Of a DNA stretch of 47,001 nucleotides, positions 1 to 8,524 are shown in pieces (within the stretch, counting starts at the first letter, position 1; each line of letters opens with the position of its first letter). A program made the translations under genes and the position numbers. Under the pieces are notes generated by a model, which saw only the letters and a list, made by a program, of their open reading frames with translations, was not told the origin of the DNA and did not search any database. The DNA lies in contig CP136752.1 in assembly GCA_033471095.1 (NCBI GenBank), positions 730,937-777,937 on the forward strand. Direction: 5' to 3'. The DNA is from Nitrosopumilaceae archaeon AB1(1) (GTDB lineage: Archaea > Thermoproteota > Nitrososphaeria > Nitrososphaerales > Nitrosopumilaceae).

Positions 1-977
1 ATGACATACTCCCACAATCTTCCCTCATGTATTGCCTGCTTTGCCCTGTCAACTTCTAATTTTATGGCGTATAGATTATGTAAAGCGATACTACTAATTC
101 TGTCCTCCTCTGACATGTCTAATATTTCCCTAGGTGTATGATTTGAGCACACCTGGCAACTGCACCCAAAGTATTCAATCTCTGAAATTAATTTTGTAGC
201 GTCCTCTGTGATGTACCTTCCGTATCTAGCATACAGAACATACGATGCAGAATCGAATGTATCGCATCCTAGTGATATGGCTAAAGGAATGGTAAGTGGA
301 TGACCTGCACCGAATAGATGTAATGGAATGGACGCAGGTATATTTTTCTTTACTGATAGAATCATCTTTGCAAGTAGATTATACCTGTACGATTCCATAA
401 ATTCTACAGGGCTTCCCAACGCTAAAATGTCGTAACCATACTCTACCAACTCTTTTGATGATTTTATCACCAACTCTTCATGCTCGCCTCCTTGGATTGG
501 TCCCATCCACATCTGCCCGTTGTCTTTTCTATTCTGTATCGTTCTCTTTGAGACGTCAAGTGTGTGATTTACATACTCATCTGCCTTTTCATACTGCAGA
601 CCAAATCCTGTGGGTTTGTCAAGTGGAATTGGTATATCTGACAGAATACCAGTCTCGAATTTTGCCATTGCATCTGGGGTGACATCCACATCTCCATACT
701 CTAATACCTGATATCCGCCAGAGTCTGTCATTACACTACCATCAAATCCTATGATATCGTGTATGCCACGTTTAATCGCCTCATCACCATAATGTTTCAT
801 GGTGATATACGCATTAGTAATTACCATCTCAAAACCCATCTTCTTGAAAGTATCAGTTGGGATTGTCTGCTTGTAGGGATGAATTACAGGTACAAACGCC
901 GGTGTCTCGACTATTCCGTGATTGGTATGCAATATCCCAATGCGTCCTGCCAGGTCTGTCTTTTTTATCTCAAACAA
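1..977 (-). CDS. tgtA: Archaeal tRNA-guanine(15) transglycosylase, 3' end outside window
   Basis: Archaeal TGT exchanges guanine 15 of tRNA for preQ0 on the way to archaeosine. Reading the minus strand from 977 gives an open frame to the left edge. The N-terminus carries the family's KKTDLAGRIG and ETPAFVPVIHP stretches, followed by the catalytic-barrel motif MTDSGGYQVLEYG. Further on there is the LGSPVEFMESY region and the zinc-site CSCQVCSNH cluster. The only plausible start is a TTG at 975-977 (product MFEIKK...), since no ATG lies in frame upstream. The C-terminal part, including any PUA-type RNA-binding domain, is cut off. It lies 30 bp behind the AK6-like kinase gene on the same strand, so the two probably share a transcript. 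Confidence 0.93.
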   Translation of the reverse strand, partial: MFEIKKTDLAGRIGILHTNHGIVETPAFVPVIHPYKQTIPTDTFKKMGFEMVITNAYITMKHYGDEAIKRGIHDIIGFDGSVMTDSGGYQVLEYGDVDVTPDAMAKFETGILSDIPIPLDKPTGFGLQYEKADEYVNHTLDVSKRTIQNRKDNGQMWMGPIQGGEHEELVIKSSKELVEYGYDILALGSPVEFMESYRYNLLAKMILSVKKNIPASIPLHLFGAGHPLTIPLAISLGCDTFDSASYVLYARYGRYITEDATKLISEIEYFGCSCQVCSNHTPREILDMSEEDRISSIALHNLYAIKLEVDRAKQAIHEGRLWEYV

Positions 978-1007
978 TGATATATCGTAATTTACATGTA
1001 ATAATAA

Positions 1008-1538
1008 TTAATATTTGAAAAATTCCTGTAAATCTCCCTTTTGCTTGATCATTTCCAGCCAGTCTACATCACAGGGTATCTCTTTGCCATCTAGTAGATT
1101 GATTATCATCGTAGCTGTATCATCTGCTGTTATCTTTGTGGTATCTATCTGAGATGTCTTTACATTAGAGATTTGCGTCACATCACTAGTAATGGTACCG
1201 AGTATCTCGCTACCTAAATTTGCAAGAGTCTTCTGCTCTGTGTATCCTCTACTCTGATAAATCTCTCTTAAATCATAGGGGTTGCGTCGTAGTATGATGA
1301 TGTGTGTGATGTCTAAATTATTAATGACATACGGTAAAAGGTGCCCTACCAGAATCATATTATTTACAACTTTTTCCTCTACCATTCTTCCCAGTGTATC
1401 AGTATCCACATTATCTGCATCCAGATTCGATTCCAAAACTAGTTTTGTTAAATCTAAGATGGAATGGTCTAATCGCTTTGATATGAGATTCGTGACGGTG
1501 TGTTTCCCAACCCCTGGCGTGCCTGTGATTCCTATCAA
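1008..1538 (-). CDS. AK6/Fap7-like adenylate kinase family NTPase
   Basis: A 176-residue P-loop kinase of the AK6/Fap7 (hCINAP) type, which in archaea and eukaryotes acts in late small-subunit ribosome maturation with uS11. The Walker A loop GTPGVGKHT is at residues 5-13. It has His where most kinases have Ser/Thr, a variation I associate with archaeal members. The RRNPYDL stretch followed by RGY fits the LID region. The length matches the family (about 170-190). The ATG start directly precedes the P-loop strand. It is upstream of tgtA with a 30-bp gap, suggesting an RNA-maturation operon. Confidence 0.85.
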   Translation of the reverse strand: MIGITGTPGVGKHTVTNLISKRLDHSILDLTKLVLESNLDADNVDTDTLGRMVEEKVVNNMILVGHLLPYVINNLDITHIIILRRNPYDLREIYQSRGYTEQKTLANLGSEILGTITSDVTQISNVKTSQIDTTKITADDTATMIINLLDGKEIPCDVDWLEMIKQKGDLQEFFKY

Positions 1539-1656
1539 TAAATTATTATTATTAATATATCATAAATTGCTTCTGTAATGATTAATGAATAATAACGTTT
1601 CATCATATCTTGTTTAATTATATGATTAATCATACTTTGTATAATGGTGAAAATTT

Positions 1657-2352
1657 TTGTCTGATGTATGTTGTGAATTGCATCAATTATTGGACAAATT
1701 ACCAATGGTTCACTATCCCACAAATCGTTATAGCATGCCTAATAGCGGAATATACTTTTTTTATGAAAAAGGAGAATTGTGGGGTCATGGAAAGTCAAAG
1801 TTGAGAATAGTCAGAGTTGGCACTCACTATAAAACAAACTTTGCCTCCAAGATGAATGATCACTATGTAGAAAAAATAAAGATATTCAAAAATAAAGCAG
1901 CTCCGAAAGACAGAAGTATATTTAGAAAAAATCTTGGTAGAGCTATAATTATTAATGAAAAGATTAATTATCTGAATACTTGGAATGTATCGTTTGCCTC
2001 GAAAATTAATCAGAATATTCATAACTCCATACGTAATGTATCTTTGGAGAAAAGAATAGAGGAGCAGATAGGCGATATGTTGAAAAGAAATTTTTCGTTT
2101 AGATTTATTATTCATGATGATAAGAAACTAGAGCGCGATTACATGGGGCTAGAGTCAAAATTGATTGGAACACTGGCACAGTGCAAAGAATGCACACCCT
2201 CAAAGCATTGGCTTGGGAATCACTCCCCAATCAAATCAATTAGAGAATCTGGATTGTGGCAGAGCCAGTACATCACTCATCATACACTGACCAGTCTAGA
2301 TATCAAGAGATTAAAACGACACATTACCAGTACTATAGATTTTTTTAGATGA
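1657..2352 (+). CDS. GIY-YIG nuclease-like protein
   Basis: The N-terminal half shows GIY-YIG-like pieces: SGIYFFYEKGE, then RIVRVGTH in place of the YIG strand, and the later SIFRKNLGRA helix. This order matches a prokaryotic group annotated as GIY-YIG nuclease family proteins, which also keep a C-terminal WLG and SGLW segment, both visible here. The product is 231 residues if the TTG at 1657 is used; no ATG occurs in frame until just before the domain. The role is unknown; DNA cleavage or repair is inferred from the fold. The neighbour at 2360 follows after 7 bp in the same direction, implying co-transcription. Confidence 0.62.
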   Translation: MSDVCCELHQLLDKLPMVHYPTNRYSMPNSGIYFFYEKGELWGHGKSKLRIVRVGTHYKTNFASKMNDHYVEKIKIFKNKAAPKDRSIFRKNLGRAIIINEKINYLNTWNVSFASKINQNIHNSIRNVSLEKRIEEQIGDMLKRNFSFRFIIHDDKKLERDYMGLESKLIGTLAQCKECTPSKHWLGNHSPIKSIRESGLWQSQYITHHTLTSLDIKRLKRHITSTIDFFR

Positions 2353-2359
2353 TGAATTT

Positions 2360-2671
2360 ATGACAACCATGGATGAAAAACGTATACTACAAGAAGACTG
2401 CTCAGAGGATACACTGGGTTCGGGCATCTTGACTCTGACCAGTCAAAGAATTGCGTTTGATAAAACACGGGGGAGAATTGCAGACTTTAGCAAGAAATTC
2501 GGTGATACTATACTTGACGTCTCCCTGGATGATATTGATAGTGTGTGGAAAGAGGGTTGGCTGATGAAAAAAGTATGCATACGTGTGAAATCAGATGAAA
2601 ACAAGACGTACAAGTTTGGTGTGTTTAGTAATCGTAAATGGCTGAAAACAATACAAAAGGCATTACCCTAG
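2360..2671 (+). CDS. Small PH/GRAM-like domain protein
   Basis: A 103-residue soluble protein with a beta-rich pattern: GILTLTSQRIAFD, then DVSLDDIDSVWKEG, then VCIRVKSDENKTYKFGVF and a final helix KWLKTIQKALP. This succession resembles bacterial PH or GRAM-like domains, a fold used for lipid or protein contacts. No enzyme motif is present. It starts 7 bp after the GIY-YIG gene and ends convergently with Kae1. The two stop codons share the palindrome CTAG at 2668-2671, each strand reading TAG. Confidence 0.55.
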   Translation: MTTMDEKRILQEDCSEDTLGSGILTLTSQRIAFDKTRGRIADFSKKFGDTILDVSLDDIDSVWKEGWLMKKVCIRVKSDENKTYKFGVFSNRKWLKTIQKALP

Positions 2672-3640
2672 TAGGATATTTTTACCGTATCTAATCTCCA
2701 TGATTGTCTGACAAATGTATCTTGTATTCTACTCCCCTTGTCATTTTTTGCTTGTTGAAGCGCAGTACATGCAATTTGTGAGCCGCAATCCCCAGCATAC
2801 TGTGGCGGAGCTGCATAAAATTTACACTTGTATCTTTTGGATATTATTCCAAACATCTCTACTAGTCTTTTATTCGCTACCACTCCTCCGACGATTAGTA
2901 TCTCTTTTTTAGCAGTTAGAGCTATAGCTCGCTCTACCACTTCGCAGATCATGGCAAACGCTGTCTCTTGAAGTGAGAAACAGGCAGCTTCTCTTCCCTG
3001 AGGTGTAATCTTTTTTGTGGCAGATAGTAATCCGGAAAATGATACATCATTTCCGTGTATGGTATAGGGGAGAGGAATGTATGTGGAGCTTTTCTGTGCC
3101 AATTGTTCAATTTGTGGGCCGCACGGTGATGCAAAGCCCAGACTTCTGCCGAACTGATCTAACAATTGTCCCAAAGTAATGTCTAGTGTTTCACCGAATA
3201 TTCTCCAATGATTCATTACAAAGGCAAGTATCATGGTATGACCCCCCGATACGAGTAAAATTAGTGGGTCTTTAGCGCCTGTCAGCATTTTACCCAGTTC
3301 AATATGTCCAATGGCATGATTAATGGGATAGATTGGTATATCGTGATGTATGGATAATGATCTTGCAACAACTGCTCCTACTCTAAGGCAGGGTCCTAAA
3401 CCGGGACCTGCAGCGTATGAAATCAAATCTAAATCCTTGACTGTTAATCCTGATTGTTTAAAGCACTGTGATAATACATTCGTTGCATGATTAATGTGGT
3501 GTCTTGACGCTTCCCGTGGATGAATGCCACTTCCTTTCTTTGGTCGGTATATCTTTCTGACGTCTGCGAGAATTTCTTTATCATTAATTATGGCACAAGA
3601 AAATGTATGTGCGGTACTCTCTATTCCCAGACAGAATCAT
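2668..3640 (-). CDS. kae1: Kae1/TsaD-family tRNA threonylcarbamoyltransferase, frameshift at codon 3
   Basis: Kae1 is the catalytic subunit of KEOPS and transfers the threonylcarbamoyl group to A37 of ANN-decoding tRNAs. Seen here: LGIESTAHTF at the N-terminus, the metal-binding HAIGH (HxxxH), the LLVSGGHT loop, and a C-terminal GDCGSQIA corresponding to the usual GDNG segment. No Bud32 kinase domain is fused to it. The reading frame has no ATG, GTG or TTG before the TTG at 3426, which would remove the active core. The ATG at 3638-3640, in a TAATG overlap with the GTPase stop codon, is one base out of frame: ATGATTCTGTCTGGGA has one base more than a frame encoding M-I-C-L-G-I-E. Either the assembly has an extra base near 3634 or an unusual start (CTG 3628-3630) is used. 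Confidence 0.9.
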
Positions 3641-4812
3641 TATCCTCTACTCTTTGTCGATACAATCTTGATAATATCTAAATCTTGTAGTGTGTAATCT
3701 GCACCTACTCGTTGTCCTGTCTTTATGTTAATTCCGTGCAAAAATCCACTTCCTATATCTTGATGAATGGTAAATGCCAAATCCTTTGCCGTGGAGCCAG
3801 TTGTTAGTAATCTTGCATCCGGTAGTATGACCCCGTCTTTGTTTGATAATTTTTTCTCATCCTCTACCGGGTATACCGTTATTCTCTTTAATTTTTTAAA
3901 TACAGCTATATTCAGTATATTTTGAATTCCAGTACCGTTGAATTTATTCAATACCTCTTTTGCCATGTTTAATGCGTTTTTTTGTGCATCAGATATCTCT
4001 GATGTTATAACAAATGATAATCCCCCTAGTGTGTAATTGATTAATTTTGCACTTGTCGCCTTTGAGAGTAATAGTTCAGTCTCTGCACTACACGGATTAG
4101 CATCAAGTTTCTTTGGGATTGTATCTGCGTATAGATCCGCCTTGTTTGCAGCGTTAATTATTGGTTTGATTCTTTTTCGCAGTGCCGTGACGAATGATTC
4201 TCTTTCGTCCTCACTCCACTCAGCTGGTTTGCGTCCTGCAAGATTTGTGTCCTGCAAAGTAGATTGTACATCAAAATCTTGTGCGCCAAGTCCGCTGAAG
4301 CGTTTTGTAATTCCCTCTATTAGGCTAATCTTTTTCTGCCCTACCTCTTTGATTAGTCTAGACCATTCACGATCTAGAATGTTTAGAAACCATTTGTCAA
4401 ATTCTTGCTCTACGAATGTTATGTCCTCTTTTGGATCGTGTGATCCTAGAGTTGTTGGTTGTCCTTGGATATCAGTAGAGCCGGATCCGTCTATTACGTG
4501 TATTAGAATATCTGCCTGCCGTGCATCATCTAGAAATTGATTTCCCAATCCCTTTCCTTCATGCGCTCCTGGGACTAGTCCGGCGATATCAATAATCTTT
4601 ACTGGTATGTAGCGTGTACCGTTTTTGCATGCAGGTATATCATGAGATAGATTCATCTCTTTGCATACACATTTTGTAGTTACATGTGTCACCCCTACAT
4701 TGGGTTTTATGGTGGTAAATGGAAAGTTGCCAATCTGCACGCTAGTGTTTGTTGCTGCTGAGAAGAATGTGGATTTGCCAACGTTTGCTTTTCCTAATAG
4801 TCCAATCTGCAT
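3640..4812 (-). CDS. YchF/OLA1-related archaeal GTPase with TGS domain
   Basis: A 390-residue Obg/YchF-type P-loop GTPase. G1 is GLLGKANVGKST at residues 4-15, and G3 is DIAGLVPGAHEGKGLGNQF. A NKAD motif matches G4. The C-terminus (LAFTIHQDIGSGFLHGINIK onwards) is a TGS domain. Archaeal members are thought to bind ribosomes or tRNA, but the exact role is open. The ATG at 4812 is the only sensible start. Its TAA overlaps the ATG that should start Kae1, so the two genes form a translationally coupled pair linked to tRNA and ribosome function. Confidence 0.88.
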   Translation of the reverse strand: MQIGLLGKANVGKSTFFSAATNTSVQIGNFPFTTIKPNVGVTHVTTKCVCKEMNLSHDIPACKNGTRYIPVKIIDIAGLVPGAHEGKGLGNQFLDDARQADILIHVIDGSGSTDIQGQPTTLGSHDPKEDITFVEQEFDKWFLNILDREWSRLIKEVGQKKISLIEGITKRFSGLGAQDFDVQSTLQDTNLAGRKPAEWSEDERESFVTALRKRIKPIINAANKADLYADTIPKKLDANPCSAETELLLSKATSAKLINYTLGGLSFVITSEISDAQKNALNMAKEVLNKFNGTGIQNILNIAVFKKLKRITVYPVEDEKKLSNKDGVILPDARLLTTGSTAKDLAFTIHQDIGSGFLHGINIKTGQRVGADYTLQDLDIIKIVSTKSRG

Positions 4813-4986
4813 GATTTATGGTGTAAATGTATTGTATTTTTGTATTTTTAAATATCGTATTGTCAAGTTAGAGGGACTTGTAGATAATGTCAAGTTATCG
4901 ATAAGTAAGTATAACATTCCTGATATAATCGGATAAATCATGATTCTCTTGTGATCAGAACTATGCTGATAAACTCTTAATTTAAT

Positions 4987-5475
4987 ATGTTATATAGTGA
5001 GCATGAAATGTATGATATGTATGATATGACTGGTGAAATTTTATTATCCATCATAACTATTCTAGTTCTGATCGGTACAGTCCTTGTACATGCACATTAC
5101 AGTAATAAATTGGTTAAGCGCATAGATGATGAAAAAGTTCATAATGCAATTCCTTATCTTTCATTTAGAACTAACTTCGTAAAAAATGATTGTCAACGGG
5201 ATTCATATATAGTAAATTTAATAATTCAGAATCATGGCGGTCTAGCAAAAAATATAGATATAGAATTATGTTCAGACAAACTTACATTTAAAACAAAAAA
5301 CATTAAAATCTCATATTTAAAATCCAGTAAAGATTACACCTATTGCCCTTTTCAAGGAACTTGGAACGATAATAATGAAAATCATGATTCTAATATGGCT
5401 ATTATTTTTTCATACGAGGATATTTATAAAAAAGAATATCATTATGCTGTTACAATTAAATACGCACCAATATGA
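4987..5475 (+). CDS. Membrane-anchored protein of unknown function
   Basis: 162 residues. One hydrophobic helix (GEILLSIITILVLIGTVLV, about residues 16-34) is followed by a basic, charged stretch and a roughly 110-residue soluble domain rich in beta-strand patterns, including LIIQNHGGLAKNIDIEL. That pattern is common in single-pass proteins with an Ig-like extracytoplasmic or cytoplasmic domain. No catalytic motif is seen and the family is not recognised. It is the first gene of the accessory region and stands alone, with about 170-210 bp gaps on both sides. Confidence 0.55.
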   Translation: MLYSEHEMYDMYDMTGEILLSIITILVLIGTVLVHAHYSNKLVKRIDDEKVHNAIPYLSFRTNFVKNDCQRDSYIVNLIIQNHGGLAKNIDIELCSDKLTFKTKNIKISYLKSSKDYTYCPFQGTWNDNNENHDSNMAIIFSYEDIYKKEYHYAVTIKYAPI

Positions 5476-5685
5476 TTTTATCAACTTTAAAACTAAATCA
5501 AATTATCAATTATTCATATTTGGTTTATACTAGAATTCTGCGCTAATATTTTCTATCGGTTCTTACCATCAGTGACAATCCCTGAAACTTCTGATGGTTT
5601 ATTCTCAAGTATAAATCACATATTTAATAAAAATAATTTATTATATACTATAAATTAATTAAAGAGGTTCTCACCACCATACACT

Positions 5686-5889
5686 ATGACATACAAACAA
5701 GTTGATCTAATTCACAGACAAAGATATAATAAATCGGTTAAGCCTTGTTGGATAGCAGATGTTCTTAGAAAATATGGAAAAACTACACGTAAAGCGCCAA
5801 ATCGAATAGATATAGAACCGACAAACCCATGTCCTGATTGTTATTTTTCTAATGTTGAAAAAATTCTTAGAGAATTATGTATGATTTGA
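5686..5889 (+). CDS. Small basic Cys-containing protein, unknown
   Basis: 67 residues, basic in its first half (HRQRYNKSVKPCWIADVLRKYG), then a CPDC pair near the C-terminus and another Cys in ELCMI. Together with the first Cys these could bind zinc. The composition and KTTRKAPNR stretch suggest a nucleic-acid-binding small protein, but this is inference. A short leader after an AT-rich stretch (about 5625-5660) may hold its promoter. The family is not recognised. Confidence 0.45.
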   Translation: MTYKQVDLIHRQRYNKSVKPCWIADVLRKYGKTTRKAPNRIDIEPTNPCPDCYFSNVEKILRELCMI

Positions 5890-6082
5890 AACTGAGTAGT
5901 TTTAATGAAATTCTCTATTTATGAATAAGTCCCGATAACTTGACAATACCTGATGTCACTCTTCGTTCTTTAGTTTGGATTAGACCTGAATGACCACACA
6001 AGAAAAGTGGTAACGGGTTACTATGAGAGAATTTTCAATTTATATAATATGAGAGAATGATTAAGGTAAATTATGAGCAGAG

Positions 6083-7447
6083 ATGGGAAATGTGAATACG
6101 AAATCGAATATTCGATTATGTCAAACGGCAGAATATAAAACGTATGAATGCAATAGGAAGTGCCTAGACGATGGAAATTTTTGTTTATTTCATCATAAGA
6201 ATTTCAAATTAAATGAAGATAGAATTAGGGAAGAATTTGAAAAAGAGTTAGATCAAGTAATCATCTTAGGTGGAACACTTGAATTTATTGGATGTAAGAT
6301 TCCATCTATTACTCTACGTGAAAAGGAATATGATAACATATCCATATTTTTTAATTTTGCAGAATTTCGAGGTAGTGTCAAATTCATTGATGTAAAGTTT
6401 AAAGCAATGGATTTTTCCCATGCTAGATTTTCTGAAGGTATGTATGGTAAGAAACTTGATGTTGCAAATAGCTTTCGTTTTAACAATGTTAAATGTAAAG
6501 ATGAGATATCAGAACTTAAATTTGAAAATTGTAGTTTATCAGAAAATGATTTTATCGGTGGGAATTTTAAATCACTTAAATTTATAGATTGTGAATTAAA
6601 GAATACAAATTTTCAAGCAACACAATTTGTCGAATTGCGTGTACAAAATTGCACATTTGTAGGTAAAACAAATTTTTCTGAATGTGTGTTTTCAACAATT
6701 GCAGAATTTAGAAATGCTGATTTCAAAGAACAACATCTCATTAACTTTGGAGAAGATTTATCAAAAGTTTCTTTTGTGGATACGGATATTACACGGATAA
6801 AATTTAATGAATTTACATCGTGGGATGAAAATCATGGTTATACAATATTTGATGAAAGAAAATTTTTTGCTGATCCTGATAAACATAAATTATCTGTAGC
6901 TCTTACGGTTTATAGAAATCTTCGAGAAAATTATGAATTTCGGCTTATGTATGAGGAGGCTGGGAAATTTTTTATAGGAGAGATGAATTTGAGAAGAAAA
7001 TATATTGGATATATCAAAAATGATGACAATACAAAGTATAGAAGACGGCATGGATGTGTAATATTATCAAAATGTTATAGTATACTAGCAAAGTCTAGAA
7101 GACGTCATGGATATGTAATATTATCAAAATGTTATAGTATACTAGCAAATTATGGTGAGAGTCTACACAGAATTTTCTTATGGACACTTGGAATATCTGT
7201 TTTAACTATAATTTTCTTTTATATAGAATTAGACAGCTGTATGATAGATGAAATGATGTCAGGGAACGCAAATGTGGTATTTGATTCTAATAAATTATTT
7301 ATGGCGTTGAACAGGTATTTTGCATTGTTTTCTTATACCAATGAATTTAATCTGACCGATCATTTCTTTCGCCTTTTATTAATACCTATTTTAGGAATTT
7401 GGTTTATTACATTACGAAGAAAATTTGAAAGAAGATTTAGGCACTAG
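6083..7447 (+). CDS. Pentapeptide-repeat protein with C-terminal membrane helices
   Basis: 454 residues. The N-terminus has a Cys-rich zinc-type segment (CNRKCLDDGNFCLFHH), then a long series of A(D/N)LXX-like pentapeptide units (about residues 90-230, such as KLDVANSFRFNNVK and LKNTNFQATQF). A helical region follows, then two hydrophobic segments (LWTLGISVLTIIFFYIEL and FRLLLIPILGIWFIT) at the C-terminus. The architecture resembles pentapeptide proteins with a two-helix pore-like module. The true start may be the ATG at 6073 in another frame: that frame encodes KCEYEIEYSIMSNGR, which would complete the zinc site if one A near 6133-6140 were removed. It precedes the GTPase/GAP1 pair in the same direction and could be its membrane effector (inference). 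Confidence 0.72.
   Translation: MGNVNTKSNIRLCQTAEYKTYECNRKCLDDGNFCLFHHKNFKLNEDRIREEFEKELDQVIILGGTLEFIGCKIPSITLREKEYDNISIFFNFAEFRGSVKFIDVKFKAMDFSHARFSEGMYGKKLDVANSFRFNNVKCKDEISELKFENCSLSENDFIGGNFKSLKFIDCELKNTNFQATQFVELRVQNCTFVGKTNFSECVFSTIAEFRNADFKEQHLINFGEDLSKVSFVDTDITRIKFNEFTSWDENHGYTIFDERKFFADPDKHKLSVALTVYRNLRENYEFRLMYEEAGKFFIGEMNLRRKYIGYIKNDDNTKYRRRHGCVILSKCYSILAKSRRRHGYVILSKCYSILANYGESLHRIFLWTLGISVLTIIFFYIELDSCMIDEMMSGNANVVFDSNKLFMALNRYFALFSYTNEFNLTDHFFRLLLIPILGIWFITLRRKFERRFRH
7039..7152 (+). repeat. Tandem 57-bp duplication inside the pentapeptide-repeat gene
   Basis: Two adjacent 57-bp units (7039-7095 and 7096-7152) differ at only a few bases. They keep the frame and encode two copies of a 19-residue segment beginning SRRRHG and ending YSILA. 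It lies just before the membrane helices, so it lengthens the linker between the sensor part and the membrane part. Confidence 0.9.
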
Positions 7448-7567
7448 ATTCGATTGTTTAAATATATATGGTGATTATCAGATAACGTGAACAGGTAAAC
7501 ATCGACGCAGTTTTGATTATATACATTAGAGTAATATTTATTGGATAGACAATTAATAATTTTAGAT

Positions 7568-8524
7568 ATGAGTACACCAGAATTATTACAACAAATTCAA
7601 AATGGAATAGAAAAATATAAAGATTCAAAAATGGTGGCATTCCTTGGAGTAGCCGGATCTGGTAAAACTGTAATTAGTGCTATAACTGCTCGTACATTAT
7701 TTAAATCATTTATTCCAAATAGTAATGGAAAATGGTTAGGTGTATACACGAGTGGAGATCAAAAAATTAATGATATAATTCGCGATATGAAACGTGGCAA
7801 GTTTCCACCACATACTCCAGGAGAGGAGTACCCCGATCTTACTATTGAGATACACAATACGGAAGGTGTACCGGTGAAATTTGAATTAAAATTGAACGAT
7901 ATGTCCGGAGAGAATTATGAAACATTTTTGGTCGATGCATATCCTGATATCGATGAAAGACTAAATACGATTCTCTCATGTGGTGCTGATTATCTTGCAT
8001 TTGCAAAAAAATATGTGATTATAATTGACTGCGCAAAGATAGAAGATTGGGATACAGATATTGCATCTGTAAATAAGATGATTATGAATATTAGAAAAAT
8101 AAAGAACAAAATACACCATTTCGATGAAGATGAAAAGATGAAGGAAACTATTGCGATAATTTTTAACAAATCAGATTTATTGTCTAGAGATAAACAAACG
8201 ATTGCAGTAGTAGATGAATTATCTACAGACAAACAAGAAATTACAGTAGATGAATTATCTACAGACAAACAAGAAATTACAGTAGATGAATTATCTACAG
8301 ACAACCAAGAAATTACAGTAGATGAATTGGCTGATTTATATCTTGGTTTAAAATCAAGTTTAACTATAAATGTACCAAAAAATAATTATACATTCTTTAA
8401 ATTGTCAGTTCAATCGACTTCAATCGCCTCAAACAAATTAAAAGTAAAATTACCTTTATCATATACTGAATCAGAATATAATAAATTTATTTCATGGATT
8501 TTTGATGTAGATAGTAATGAATGA
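7568..8524 (+). CDS. P-loop GTPase of a GTPase/GAP1-type conflict system
   Basis: 318 residues from the ATG at 7568 (a TTG at 7541 would add nine). The Walker A loop GVAGSGKT is at residues 27-34, NDMSGE near 110-115 fits the switch II/DxxG position, VIIIDCAK is a further core strand, and FNKSD at about 199-203 is the G4 base-recognition motif. The set indicates a TRAFAC-type GTPase, probably of the group found with GAP1 proteins (double-GTPase-like, DO-GTPase). After G4 there is a 12-residue repeat region. The stop codon overlaps the start of the next gene by 8 bp, so the two are translationally coupled. Confidence 0.7.
   Translation: MSTPELLQQIQNGIEKYKDSKMVAFLGVAGSGKTVISAITARTLFKSFIPNSNGKWLGVYTSGDQKINDIIRDMKRGKFPPHTPGEEYPDLTIEIHNTEGVPVKFELKLNDMSGENYETFLVDAYPDIDERLNTILSCGADYLAFAKKYVIIIDCAKIEDWDTDIASVNKMIMNIRKIKNKIHHFDEDEKMKETIAIIFNKSDLLSRDKQTIAVVDELSTDKQEITVDELSTDKQEITVDELSTDNQEITVDELADLYLGLKSSLTINVPKNNYTFFKLSVQSTSIASNKLKVKLPLSYTESEYNKFISWIFDVDSNE
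8213..8328 (+). repeat. 36-bp tandem repeats inside the GTPase gene
   Basis: Three in-frame units of 36 bp (8213-8248, 8249-8284, 8285-8320) plus an 8-bp partial copy encode the 12-residue unit DELSTDKQEITV. A degenerate unit precedes them. The repeats sit directly after the G4 motif and give an acidic, probably exposed insertion whose length can change by slippage without loss of frame. Confidence 0.93.

Noticed and set aside
4037-4540. 167-codon plus-strand ORF inside the YchF-type gene
   Set aside because: Antisense frame of a conserved GTPase; Ser-rich composition without motif.
4813-4986. Left attachment site matching the tRNA-Lys 3' end
   Set aside because: No direct repeat of the tRNA 3' end was found by eye in this gap, and no integrase gene is present.
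5660-5690. GAGGTTCTCACC resembling the MITE end
   Set aside because: Only eight bases match and no second inverted end is nearby.
7990-8304. Minus-strand ORF of 104 codons
   Set aside because: It is the complement of the GTPase gene's 36-bp repeats and has no independent coding signs.
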